From contig SCFE01000008.1 of the NCBI GenBank assembly GCA_004352715.1, positions 1,437,945-1,470,261 of the forward strand: DNA of 32,317 bases, read 5' to 3'. This DNA comes from Hofstenia miamia. Taxonomy: Eukaryota; Xenacoelomorpha; Acoela. Within the stretch, counting starts at the first letter, position 1, and each line of letters opens with the position of its first letter. Of the stretch, positions 1-9,780 are shown piece by piece. Position numbers and translations under genes: made by a program. Under the pieces are notes generated by a model. That model had not been told where the DNA came from and made no database searches. It saw only the letters and a list, made by a program, of their open reading frames with translations.

Positions 1-106
1 TACATGCTATTGGAGATCGGCCACGAGCTCGAGATCATTTTTAAATCTACGTCTATCAGCGCCACATTATTCCCAATGAGGTAGCAAAAACAATATTGAA
101 ACTTCT

Positions 107-330
107 TTACTTGCAAATGTTATTGTTGCATTTCAAAAATACAATTGAGCAAACATTTCTTGAAGATAATCGGTTGCAATGAGGTCGTATGATAAATCTT
201 CCGACACTGAAAACTCTTTTAATAAATGCGGAGGTTGCAGGTACTGAAAACGTTTTATTAGGAAGTTTGGCCAGCCTTTGGTACAAGTGCTCTCTTTTCC
301 TCCACAATACTAAGCAAGCATTTTCGTTGA
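107..330 (-). pseudogene. hAT transposase C-terminal dimerisation fragment
   Basis: Read on the minus strand this piece contains a recognisable hAT dimerisation (hATC) block: LAKLPNKTFSVPATSAF, then a degenerate RVFS-x-GR-x-I segment, an NRLS motif, and a closing IVFLKCNNN. In the family this block follows the RNase H-like core and mediates transposase dimerisation. Only the last 60-70 residues are present. The open frame runs on upstream to about position 601, but that part does not resemble hAT and crosses a GTAC-rich simple repeat, so I exclude it. The usual SER before VFS reads as IKR here, a sign of decay. No core domain, terminal repeats or target duplication are visible nearby. It is separate from the hAT core fragment at 24035-24950. 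Confidence 0.7.
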
Positions 331-420
331 TCTTTCCGCCATCGGCGTTACCAGAGTTTCCGTTCATGTCATAGCCATGATACCAATGCCAATTTTGGTA
401 ACCTATTGTCAGTAATTTAG

Positions 421-515
421 GTACAGGTACGAAATTCTGCAAACGAGTACGAGTATAAGTACCAAGTTTATGTACTCGAGTAGTACCCATCACTGGGTAA
501 CGCCCATATAGGGTA
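421..515. repeat. Degenerate GTAC/CGAGTAC word array
   Basis: Short near-palindromic words (GTAC, CGAGTAC, TACTCG, GGGTA) recur with irregular spacing across about 95 bases. It is not a clean tandem repeat. It resembles the other quasi-palindromic word arrays in this window at 985-1045, 9440-9545 and 23580-23695. Confidence 0.5.
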
Positions 516-871
516 CTTACAAAGTTGTATGGCCATAGACTAGGCATATGGGTTCTGAACTTGATTATTTTCGTTGTTTGGAAAATTATTTCTAAAACCA
601 ATTGTTTGAATTACATTAGGCTATTGGAATGAAATTTTGACTTTATTAATGTAAAAATAAGCTTAGCAATAATCCCAACAAAATTACTTAATTTGATATT
701 TAACGTAAACTACACTTGTGGTGTTATATATATATATANNAAATATACTACAATATTGCTAGGCTAAAAATTGAAAATTCCAGACGTTATTTTCGATTGT
801 GAACAAAAATCCGTTATTTAGGCCCAATTTATATATATATATATATATATGTAATTAAAGTGAAATTTTAA

Positions 872-922
<51 letters not shown>

Positions 923-924
923 TC
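516..924. other. Non-coding AT-rich spacer with (TA)n tracts and a 2-base gap
   Basis: I see no gene here. There are (TA)n runs at 725-738 (ending in two Ns), 828-850 and 878-918. The last run abuts the outer end of the left copy of the large inverted repeat. Confidence 0.6.
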
Positions 925-1160
925 AAATAATCACTGTGAGTATAGGCCTAAGCCTGCGGCATGACAAGAATCCTTACTCAACCCAACTGGTACCGTTCGA
1001 CCGTCCTTCCAAGCGGTCGGTTGGGTTGAACCGGTTCCAACTCTGATATGCAGTCCCGTTTCCAACTCTGCACCAAACTAATTGTTTTGGCCTATGCATT
1101 AACACCAGAAGAAAATTTTACATTGTGTTTTATATCCTTGTAAATTATTTCTATCAGCAT

Positions 1161-2788
1161 TACACAGGATGCATTCATGAATGAAGCGGCATGTGAAGAA
1201 ATCTATATTGATGCTAAATTATAAAAGATGTGTGAGGAAAAATTAAAGGTGAGGAAAATAGTTTAGGAAAAGTGTGACTGATCTGAAGAAAGTCGGAAAA
1301 CAGATGAAGAAAGGGAAGATATTCAAGAACAATGAATAAAAGCTGTTGAGAGTAAATTCAAACAAAGAATAAAAGATAGAAAAATGGCAACGACATTTGA
1401 AAAGACTGCGTTTCCTTGAAGAATTACACATATAGGTGCAAATAATTCACTGTGAAGGCCACTATGAAAATATTCACAGGTACAGCTGACAAAGTGAAGA
1501 ATGTGTTAACTTTGGAGACACTTGTGCTGAATTTCCACAAATCTGATGAGATTTGTCAAGCAGACGATGGAAACATGATGTTTCATTTGTTGAATTTATA
1601 ATATACTTTAACTGAATTCAAATGTTAATAAATTCGTAAAGTTGCAATTTCAGAGAGAGATGCCTCAGCTACATTGCAGAGATGGAAGTGCCATGAGCAG
1701 GGTGGTGCGGCGGTGGATTGGGTGACCATAGTACAGAGATTTTCAAAAGTGAGTACCCATTGGGCAAAAGTGGGTCAAAAAGACAATTTAGTTGAGAAAA
1801 ATGGAACCAAATAATTGTAAATTTTAGAGACTATGAAAGTAATTTTCTTACATCAAATCACCTGCTTGATAAAATTGGGTTTTTCTTCGAAATTAGTTGT
1901 GTAGTTTTAGCTCTAGGTGAAATTATTTTTTATTCTATATCATCCAGATGTGTTGACCAGTTAAATGAATTTAACTACTTTTCACAAGTTAAACTATTTT
2001 TCATTTAATTTAACTAATTAGTTTAACTATTTACAAATTGAGACTGAATGAATAGTCAAGAGATTATTTGCACAAAAAATGTTTAGCTGTGGAGGCGACA
2101 TGGGCTTGTTACAAAAGTAGCTTCGCGGGAAAGACTAAAATGGTTCAATGATATTAGAATTTGTTGAATGCTTCAGAATTATTTAACTAATTCTAAAGTA
2201 AAATATAACAAACATTACAAGAGATTTTCTCACAAAATTTTGTATCCCTCTACGAGCGAATGTTAAGACATCATTCATTCGTGAACATAACTATATTATT
2301 GAATTTATGAAAATCGAAAATTATGCAATTGCTACATATCCAAAATTCCATAAGGAAGCACTTGTTGGTAAACCTTAAACATCCTAGCGTCCGCTTTAAA
2401 GGACAAAACGTTTTTCCAAATTTACGAAGAATTTTCACAGAGCCTATTAGCAAATTTGAAAATCTTGGGGCATGGGTAGGTGTTTTAGGAATCATACTTT
2501 AATACAATGGTGAAAATTTCTCATTAAAGCGCATTGCTGTGCCTGAGGTTGTTGAAAGATGAACGCATTTTCGTTGAAAATTTCGAATTGTTCAAAAAGA
2601 CTTAAATTCTCTCCATACCTAATGTTTATGTATTTATAAGGTTGTGAGCCCATGGTAGCAACAAAGAACTTTTACTGTTTCTTGATATGTGCAAAGAAAT
2701 TCCAAACTCATTGAGGCGTGTGTGCGCAAAGTCAGAGGTCGCACACTTAGAGCGAAAAAGAAAGGGGAAGCACTCCTCTATCATGTGA
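1161..2788 (+). other. Series of decayed coding-looking blocks in the upstream module
   Basis: Translated in the direction of the GTPase gene, several blocks look protein-like although stops and frame changes separate them. Examples are a block containing MNEAACEEIYIDAKL (from about 1177), a charged Lys/Glu-rich stretch (1260-1430), DASATLQRWKCHEQGG (about 1668-1815, containing WAKVGQKDNLV), a stretch with YERMLRHH and YPKFHKEALVGKP (about 2220-2375), one with RRIFTEPISKFENLGAW (about 2390-2500), and CKEIPNSLRRVCAKSEVAHL (2678-2788). The inverted copy carries the same blocks, in places with the same frame breaks. I do not recognise the family. They could be 5' exons of the large GTPase gene, a decayed neighbour, or chance frames in conserved non-coding DNA. 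Confidence 0.35.
1464..1601 (+). CDS. Small 45-codon frame preserved in both copies of the inverted repeat
   Basis: An ATG-initiated frame of 45 residues begins MKIFTGTADKVKNVLTLETL and ends MMFHLLNL. The same frame, of identical length, is open in the inverted copy at 29201-29338, with only a couple of amino-acid changes (V to A, M to I). No known domain is recognised, and I see no signal peptide or membrane segment. It could be one exon or surviving block of the larger decayed coding region around it, not a free-standing microprotein. High DNA identity between the copies makes a shared open frame of this length only weak evidence for function. Confidence 0.3.
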   Translation: MKIFTGTADKVKNVLTLETLVLNFHKSDEICQADDGNMMFHLLNL

Positions 2789-3232
2789 TGCCTTTAGATT
2801 GAGCCTAGCTTTAATAGTTTTTGAGCTATAAGCGCTTAAAAAAATTTTATAGGTTCATAAAATTTCATAAAAAATTATTGAGCTGTTTTAGATACATTTG
2901 AATGGAACCTTTCAAAATTTTAATTTCAATTTTCAACACACTAAATTCCTACTTGTCATTTTCAGTTGAATAATATTTTTGCTAATATTTCAAATTGTGC
3001 TAATAGCAATAGTAAAAAATAGCTAGTATTTGAAATTTTGCAACAAATTATAATCACAAGTAATGGCTAGACATGACCCATTAGTTATCTAGCTTTAACG
3101 TATGCACATATTGACTTTTACTATAGTAATTTCCAGTGGCATATGGAGAAATTGAAGAACAAAAATTCTGGACGAAATACCTAATTTTTTCGCTAGATGT
3201 CTCCCTGAATATATCAATTTTGTAAAGGAAAA

Positions 3233-3373
3233 ACAGCAAATTTCTAATTTATGCAGTTAAAAATGCAAAACTCAAATAGTCATACCAAATTTTTTAAAGA
3301 TCTTTTCATTGTCTATCTTAATCTGTCTTTAGAATTCTTATACATATTCTTATATACATATTTAAGAATGCAC

Positions 3374-3425
<52 letters not shown>

Positions 3426-3489
3426 TAAATCACAAAAAATTGCTGATAAAAGATTTCCATGAGGATCTCTATTTAAATTTTTACGCAAT
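3233..3489. other. Spacer between upstream module and GTPase gene, with (TA)n
   Basis: This short AT-rich spacer contains a long (TA)n run at 3377-3422. It is absent from the inverted copy, where it is part of the roughly 4.45 kb deletion. An overlapping open frame here is mostly translated microsatellite and is not convincing. Confidence 0.5.
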
Positions 3490-5928
3490 ATGTATGAAGA
3501 TATGAAGAGCTCAAGTGATTTGAACGGGCAAACTAATGTTGATAATTCTGAAAACGCATGTATTGAAGACCTTCAACAGTTTTTGCAAAACCCAAATGAA
3601 TTCATCAAAATTAAAACATATTTAAAAAATCATGATATGCTTGAAATTTTGTTACTGAATAGAAAAAGCAAATTTTTAAACACATTAATTGATGATTGCA
3701 TTACATCAATAAAAAAAGAAAATGATGATAATTGCTTGCCTTTAGTAACTTTGAAATCAGAAATTCAAGATGGATTTTCAGTTGATAGGATGATTATTGA
3801 TGAACAATCTGTAGCAAAAATATGCAATAATTTTTCGAAAAAGAAACATTTTTGTACTGATTCGTCAACAGGAAAGATTATAAATTTCACTGAAATTAAT
3901 AATCTAAACTGCAAATTTCTCACTTTATTTGGAAAAATTAAAAAAATTTTTCAATTTTCAAAATTTCAGCTTAATCTAACAAACAGTGAGCTTTTTTCAT
4001 ACTACATAACAATGCTAGAATATGGAGATAGCATTTACTTGATTAGTAATATATTTTGCTTAAATGATTCAGAAAAAATTGGATTTCTCTGTTTATTTTC
4101 AAGAAACAATTGCTATTATGACAATGTTTCATCACAATCAAAGGCTGTACATTTCTTAAGATACATGAAAATACTGACAAGCCAAATAATAGTGCTGCCA
4201 GAGATAGAGGCTTTGTGTATTTTTCAAAGCATTGGAAGTTTTTAAAGAAAGCCAAACAGACATTCTTCCTATAGCATAAAGCAGCATTGCCTCCAAACTG
4301 AGAAATTTCCAATCCAAGAATTTGGTGAAATTGAGCTTTCATCTGCATTGAAGCCATACAAACTTTATTCGTCAAACCATCAAGGAATATTATTTTAGTT
4401 TTTCAAATCCAGAAATTTATAAACCTATTACTGAGTTTCTTAATGTACAAAAATTTTGGAAAAAATATAAGAATGTTTACTTTGTCAGATTTATAGACAT
4501 AAATATTTCTTTTAAAGAACAGTATTTAGCTTACTGCAAACCAGACCAATTTGGTGACAAGAGAAAAAACTTGAAGAAATTGAGAATACAGTATAGAAAT
4601 CTGAATCTCCTAAAAAATTTGAAAATATGATCATACAATGCATTAGTCAAATGATCTTTAATATTACTTTTCCTTTGGATGCTATTCTACTCGAAAACTG
4701 CATTAAGTCATCAAATAAATATTATCATTTTTTTGCAACGAGAAAATAAATTCCACATACATGACATTCCTCCAAATGCTCGTGCGATCCTTAAGGATAT
4801 GATGAAAGCAAAATATGATCATTCATTGAAGTCAAACATTGGAATTGCAACTTTAAGTAATAATAATTTTCTTAACACTAAAACTGAAAACCAACTTAAA
4901 AACCACTCCCTAAAAGAGCTGAAAAAGAAAATGAAAATATATGTGTCATATTCTGGAACACCAATTTATGATATTATTATGGATTTTTCCAAAAATACAA
5001 AAAATGAAAATATTTTGGCTGATGCTGTTAATGAGCATATTAATTTTTTAAATTAGTTTGCAGAAAATACAAAAGCCAAATTGGGGAATGTGCAGACTTT
5101 GTTCAAAGACGTATTAATAAATATGATATAGCAGGAAGAGATGGAAAATGGTTAAAATTGTTTGATAGGGACTAACATCCTATATGGATAAGAATGCTGA
5201 AGTTAATGTTGATTCTGTAATGGAATGCAATGAAAGTAGTGGGATTTTCAAAATAATGCTGAATATTAATTGCGATTATGAAAAACACAAACTTATTCAT
5301 TTTTCAAAAATAGTTAAGAACAAGGATTTCAATTTTGAAAGTAATTTGAAAATAGCAAAAGAAAATCATAGAATTCCAGAGCTAGGAAAATATGAAATTG
5401 AATCACAACAGAAAATTGTTCAAATTTATCATTGTGATGAAAATTTCATAATGTTTGTTATAAATTTCAAAGAGCAATCATTTGTAAGAGTAATAAATGC
5501 CAGAAAGGAAAATGTAGTATCCAATCTTCAATTTGGAAAAACAATTTCACTATCTAGTTTTGATAACTACTTAAGAATTTTGGCAATATATTCAAACTCT
5601 AATACATTTAATGGGATAAGTTTTTACAAATGTTCTGCAGACTATCAACATTTCCTGAGCATAAAGGAAATAAATGTTGGTCCTGCTTATGGTATTAGTG
5701 GAATAGAGAGTATTGAATTGCAATATCAAAGCAACTTTTTATGGATTCTTACAAGTGACAATGAAATTTTTATAATTGGGTATTACACATAAGCTTTTTC
5801 AATTGATAAAAAGTTTCAGGCATCTAATGAAAAATTTCTTTCAATGAAATTGCACCCTAAGGGATACACACTGTTTCTTTTTGCAAGGAACAAAAATGTT
5901 ATCCAATTATGATGGAAACATATACTGT
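3490..5928 (+). pseudogene. N-terminal region of the GTPase/VWA protein
   Basis: The segments are 3490-4245 (251 codons, beginning MYEDMKSSSDLNGQ), about 4388-4628 (FSNPEIYKPITEFLNVQKFW), 4679-5056 (containing IHDIPPNARAILKDMMKAKY) and 5184-5928. The last segment is a single frame interrupted by one stop at 5790-5792 and reading on through AFSIDKKFQASNEKF. The composition is Asn/Lys/Ile-rich like the rest of the gene. The 5184-5928 part alternates short hydrophobic strands (for example NFLWILTSDNEIFIIGYYT), which suggests a beta-rich, possibly propeller-like fold. I do not recognise a named domain. Linking sequences (4246-4387, 5057-5183) also look coding in shifted frames. All of it is missing from the inverted copy. 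Confidence 0.65.
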
Positions 5929-6416
5929 GCTTCCAATTATTGAAATTGCACCTGTTTGCTTAATTTCAAATGTAAGCAATTTCATAACAACTGCTGAAGA
6001 TGACAAATTTCATAATAAAATTATCTTTAGCAAGGTAATTTTTACTACTGCTAAAAGTAAACTTCATTTAGAGTTAGAAAATGAAAAAAGCAGCGAAAAT
6101 AATTCTGAAAATTTCCACTCGCTCTACTACTTTAATTGGATGTTTTGGAAATTTCCTTGTAATGATCTTCTTCAAAATAACCAACGACAACTTAGTTACA
6201 GTTTTCTTCTTAATGATAAGTTTTTAAATCAACAGATATTTCAAAGTTCTTTAAAAAATTATCTTTCCAAAATTGAAAAATTGATTAGACAAACTAATAA
6301 GCCACTGAGATATTTGGGGCTACTCAGTACTGTAAACAAGAAAATCTTCAATATGTTTTCATTTCAAGAACTAGATGAAATCCCCCTTGGAAACTTTATT
6401 AGACAATAAATATATT

Positions 6417-7129
6417 TAGTTCCCCATCACGTAGCTCGATGTAAATCTAGTGAATTTTACATTCTAAATCAAGGTAAATATCTAAATTTTAGTGAATCTA
6501 AATATCTCGTTGAATTGAAAAAAAATATTTCTTTGGGATTATATGAATCTGTTTTCAATAGCTGGCATAAAAATATCAAAGTTATATCTTCAATGGGAAG
6601 ACAATCTACAGGGAAAAGTTATATTCTTAATCATTTAACAGGCTCATTATTTGATATATCACGTTCACGATGCACTGATGGTTGTTGGCTTACACTTAAA
6701 ATTACAGAAGCATGTTTATATGTTGTCTTAGATTTTGAAGGTCTAGGAAGTTTTGAAAGAACAAATCAAGAAGATATGTTGCTTTCACTGTTTAACAGTG
6801 CTGTTTCCATTATGACATTATATAAGAGAGATTAATGTTTGGACAGATAGGTTGATAAAATATTTAGTAGATTAAATTTGGAAAGTAAGCAACTTAAGGA
6901 GGATGATCATTTATTTCGAGGAAGATTTTTTATAATTGCAAAAGATGTTGTTGATAATGACACAAAAGAGGTAAAAGCTGAAATTAAAGAAAAAATTGGG
7001 GCTATTTTAAGCAAAGAAGGTGAAAGAAATTTTATTTGAAATTTATGCAATTCAGGCATTGATATTCTCCCATTTCCATTTTTTCAACTGCATGATTTTT
7101 ACTAGGAAGTAGAATATCTTTGTCAAATA
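6417..7129 (+). pseudogene. GBP/RHD3-like large GTPase domain
   Basis: In one frame I see G1/P-loop GRQSTGKSYILN (6596-6631), a G2-like RCTDGCW segment with its Thr, G3 as DFEGLGS (from 6731), an ERTNQEDMLLSLFNSAVS helix region, and a G4-type KDV (6941-6949) preceded by RGRFFIIA. The KDV position corresponds to the RD motif of guanylate-binding proteins and atlastin/RHD3 proteins, which bind and hydrolyse GTP and often self-assemble on membranes or pathogen surfaces. The same frame extends upstream of 6515 through LVPHHVARCKSSEF (from 6417), which precedes the P-loop as in the family. In-frame stops at 6833, 6848, 7037 and 7103 show it cannot be made as one protein. The P-loop residues themselves are intact. 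Confidence 0.82.
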
Positions 7130-7710
7130 TTGATTAATAATGTTAGAGGAGCATTTCATAATGGTGCACATTTTCTAAATTTTTTCAAGTTACTAATGGC
7201 AAAACTTAGCTTTAATGATTTCAAATCAGTTGGAAGGCAGCAAGTTAATGACCGAATTAGCTATTTAAAGAGCTGCATGAAGAGTGCTCTAAAATTTGGA
7301 CAGATTAATTCTGATGTACCAAAAAGAGATGAACTAGATTTACATAACTTGGATGATATTGATGAAAGGATAAAAAATGTTAAAGAAATTTTTCTTTCAC
7401 AAATATCATTAAAAATTAATTTGAATAATTTGCAATTTATTTTCACAGAAGACAATTTGTCAAATATTGTTTATCAATTTTCACCAATTTATCCTCAAAG
7501 TAGTTACAATAATAAGCAATGGATGCATTGCTTAGAAAATTTTTTAAGTGAAGCACTTTCATTTAGATTTGAAAGAGTTCAAGTGTGGATAGATTTGAAT
7601 ACAAAAAAAATTAATTTGGAAAGCAATTTAGAACATAAGGAACTGTGGACAGGATTAACAGATTTATTTTTAAAACTTAAAAGTGAACTTAAAAGTACCT
7701 ATTTTTTTGC
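7130..7710 (+). pseudogene. Helical stretch after the GTPase domain
   Basis: This is an open stretch of nearly 200 codons in the GTPase frame, rich in Leu, Lys, Asn and Glu, with heptad-like hydrophobic spacing (for example FFKLLMAKLSFNDF and DLFLKLKSELKS). It probably corresponds to the alpha-helical stalk that follows the G domain in GBP-like proteins; that is inference from position and composition. It runs out at 7736, where the reading must change frame to enter the Cys/His array near 7711. A TTTTTTTGCAG string at 7702-7712 resembles a splice acceptor, but a matching donor would leave an 18-base gap that does not change frame. A frameshift lesion is more likely. Confidence 0.55.
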
Positions 7711-8664
7711 AGTCAAACATGCAAAAAATGCTTCTTAATTTGTACTAAACTTCACTCAGACTATAGTGAACATTGTTGTTCAACAGAACATTTGTGTAAA
7801 GCAGTATGTGACTTTTGTAGTTTAATTCCACGAAATATTTGCAAATATGAGATGGACCATGAAGGAATGCACGTCTGCAATGAATTCAAACATGTCTGTT
7901 GTCAAACATGTAAGTATATATCAATAAATGATTGCAAAAAAGGGTGCCAATTCTAAACTAATCATAAAGGTGAACATTTATGTAGTTTAAGCTCACATAT
8001 TTGCAAAAAAAAAACATGTAGTTTACCAAAATTTATAAATGATTGCAGCATTAATTGTGATAAAGTTCATAAAATACACAAATGCTTCAAGGAGCAATGC
8101 ATAGAAAAATGCTCAATCAAAAATTGTAGTAATAAATGTGCAGCTCTTGGTCATTTTCATGGTAGAGAGTTTTCTCTCAAATTTGCTAGTGAAAATATTT
8201 CTGAAAAGGAGGATTTTCTAAATAATCACATTTTGTGGAAATGAGCATGCATGTGTTCAGTCAAATGTCATTGCTCTGTTAGCATGGAAAAACGTACAGT
8301 AGACCTGGAATTTATTGGATCTAGAGATAATTTTACATTCAAAAAACAATTTATTGAAAAAGGAGCAAAACACAATTGTGTAAAAACCATACAGTGTTTT
8401 GAAATAAAGCATGATGGTAATCACATATGTTCTAAAGATCCTAGCAAAGTGCACTTTTGCACTGCAATCTGTCCTACTTGTGAAAACATTTGTGATAAAC
8501 CATTTGGACATTATACTTTGGGTGACCACTTACGCAATACTAGTCATGGTAATATGGTAAAGAGTAGATTTATTGCAAATGTTGAAGATTTTAATATTGG
8601 ATCCCACAAATATAAAGTTGGTGAACGTGCAATTGCAGAAATGTGGAACATATTTTGCAGATAA
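7711..8664 (+). pseudogene. Cys/His-rich (zinc-binding-like) array of the GTPase/VWA protein
   Basis: A single frame carries dozens of Cys and His in repeating C-x2-C, H-x-C and H-x4-H-x-C spacings, such as EHCCSTEHLCKAVCDFC, HEGMHVCNEFKHVCCQTCK and HFCTAICPTCENICDK. The pattern resembles NFX1-like or other treble-clef zinc arrays. Stops at 7954 and 8242 interrupt it. The region 7688-8581 is duplicated in inverted orientation at 26695-27570. There the residues matching the 7954 stop read as an open Cys-Gln-Leu-Glu-Pro segment, so that stop arose only in this copy. In the family this array lies between the GTPase and the VWA domain. Zinc binding and its partners are inferred, not shown. Confidence 0.75.
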
Positions 8665-9379
8665 TTAGGAAGGGGTCATATACATGTAATCGCTTGTGAA
8701 TCCCAAAACTCACAATGCATTTAGGATGCTAAAAATGATTTACGCATGCATCAAACTTGCAAATATGGACCAGATTTTGCAACTGCTAAAGATGAAATTC
8801 AGCATTCTAAGTATTGGGATAGCATTGGATGGGAAAACCCATGCTCTAAGTCTGAAATCACTGATTTTGGTAAATGTCCATGTTATTTCTCATCTGAAGA
8901 TCATAAAGCAGATAAATGTATTTGCAAAGGAGAAATTTGGCATACTCCATTTTCAGATTTATCTGAATCAGAACTTCCAAAAGGAACAATAACAATGGAT
9001 GGACACCTCTTTCCTTGTGAACATGATACTTCCTCTTTTCATTTTGTTCTAGCACTAGACAGTTCAGGATCAATGGAAGGTACGCCATGGAATAATCTTT
9101 TAGAATCTGTTAAGGCGTTTGTTGAATCAAGATTATCTCTTAAATCAAATGACAGACTTTCAATTATCTTATACAGTTACAGCAGTAAAATTGCTGTTGA
9201 ATTCTTAGAATTATCTAGCTTCAATACAGATATGCTTGAGTTCATTGGGAAAGGCACATGCTTTAGCTTACAATTACAGACATAATAAATTCCAATGCTA
9301 TACCATTGGATTTGGTAATTTTAATCTTGAAAAACTTTCCAAACTTGCATTACTTGGAGAAGGGAATTTTCTTGAGTGA
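8665..9379 (+). pseudogene. C-terminal linker and truncated VWA domain
   Basis: After a stop at 8662 the same frame continues LGRGHIHVIACESQ, a signature I associate with this protein family. It then gives YWDSIGWENPC, a Cys-rich turn, and a VWA start FHFVLALDSSGSMEG containing the metal-site motif DxSxS (DSSGS, about 9058-9072). The frame ends at 9283 after FIGKGTCFSLQLQT. The family ending CYTIGFGNFNLEKLSKLALL then appears in another frame (9296-9379). Compared with normal VWA domains, which run near 170-200 residues, the middle part with the FxSDG-type strand is missing. This copy thus has an internal deletion as well as the frame change. VWA domains usually mediate metal-dependent protein binding. 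Confidence 0.75.
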
Positions 9380-9406
9380 AATATAGTATCGCCTTAGATA
9401 AACATT

Positions 9407-9412
9407 AATAAA
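9407..9412 (+). promoter_or_regulatory. Candidate polyadenylation signal AATAAA
   Basis: A canonical AATAAA lies 28 bases after the last stop of the VWA reading, in the expected position and strand. The hexamer is common by chance in AT-rich DNA. Confidence 0.3.
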
Positions 9413-9439
9413 TATTTTTGACATCTTCTGCCATTTAAA

Positions 9440-9545
9440 GTAATGCTGGATCCGTTCCGGTTAAACCGGTTAGGTTAAAACCCGTTAAACGAGTCCGGTC
9501 TGGTTAAAGCCGGTTAATCTGCCGGAGCCGGTTAATCAGGTTAAA
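9440..9545. repeat. CCGGTTAA-type degenerate word array
   Basis: GGTTAA, CCGGTT and GTTAAAC words recur about a dozen times in both orientations in about 100 bases, in a locally GC-richer patch just past the end of the GTPase/VWA pseudogene. It is not a telomeric array, because the unit length and phase vary. Confidence 0.55.
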
Positions 9546-9780
9546 ATATGGTTAAGAAAATTGAATGTCAACAAACTGTAGATTGATTCAATTATTGCGG
9601 TATTTATTCACAATAGAAACTGCAAAAGGGAGCAATATTCAACTCAAATATAAAAATGTAATTACTCAAAATTTCCTTTCAAGCTATAGAATTGTTATTA
9701 CGCGGGAATTAGGTAAAACAATAAAAAATTTGTAAAAAATACTGTGAGTATTTTCAGATTCACATTTATAAAGTTCTATA

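Larger units (their letters stand above)
925..3232 (+). repeat. Left arm of large inverted repeat (upstream module of the GTPase unit)
   Basis: This stretch matches the reverse complement of 27577-29872 almost end to end, at roughly nine bases in ten by eye, with scattered small indels. Its outer end stops at a (TA)n tract on both sides (878-918 here, 29872-29886 there). Its inner end stops near 3232, where the right copy jumps to sequence matching about 7688. Near the outer end is a CCGGTT/GGTTGGGTT-rich patch (985-1045). Around 1950-2035 there is a quasi-palindromic AGTTTAACT word array, also present at about 28770-28850. The module lies directly upstream of the GTPase/VWA pseudogene and points the same way. 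It probably contains that gene's promoter, 5' exons or a decayed companion gene. Confidence 0.88.
3490..9379 (+). pseudogene. Large GTPase - Cys/His array - VWA domain protein, decayed
   Basis: One degraded gene of about 5.9 kb runs through three reading frames with multiple lesions. The order is an N-terminal region (3490-5928), a GBP/RHD3-like GTPase domain (about 6417-7130), a helical stretch (to 7710), a Cys/His-rich array (7711-8664), and a LGRGH-containing linker with a VWA domain (8665-9379). Intact, it would be on the order of 1,900 residues. Frame 2 (by position modulo 3) is kept from 5909 to 7738, broken only by in-frame stops at 6407, 6833, 6848, 7037 and 7103. Frame 1 runs from 7711 to 9285 with stops at 7954, 8242, 8662 and 8722. 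Earlier parts also shift frame. Breaks use TAA, TAG and TGA and are accompanied by frameshifts, so codon reassignment is not the explanation. From memory the architecture fits large VWFA/GTPase proteins of early-diverging fungi and protists. The start at 3490 is simply the first ATG of the open frame; upstream exons are possible. No introns are required by the reading. Confidence 0.82.

Noticed and set aside
107-601. Whole 164-codon minus frame as one protein
   Set aside because: Only the C-terminal 60-70 residues look like hAT; the remainder crosses a GTAC simple-repeat patch and has no resemblance to the transposase.
2271-2495. 72-74-codon frame (MIPKTPTHAPRFSN...) open in both repeat arms (also 28313-28531 on the other strand)
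   Set aside because: It runs antisense to the better coding-looking blocks of the module, and the DNA of the two arms is so similar that a shared short frame is expected without selection.
7694-7712. 18-base micro-intron (GTACC...TTTGCAG) before the Cys/His array
   Set aside because: Its removal does not change reading frame, so it does not fix the break; the acceptor-like string is expected by chance in T-rich DNA.
3490-9379. Alternative genetic code (stops read as amino acids), since GTPase/VWA relatives occur in ciliates
   Set aside because: All three stop codons interrupt the reading, frameshifts and deletions are also present, and the locus is surrounded by standard animal transposons. 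Pseudogene decay explains it better.
9440-9545. Interstitial telomere-like repeat (GGTTAGGTTAAAAC)
   Set aside because: Words vary in length and orientation and include CCGGTT; there is no run of a constant telomeric unit.
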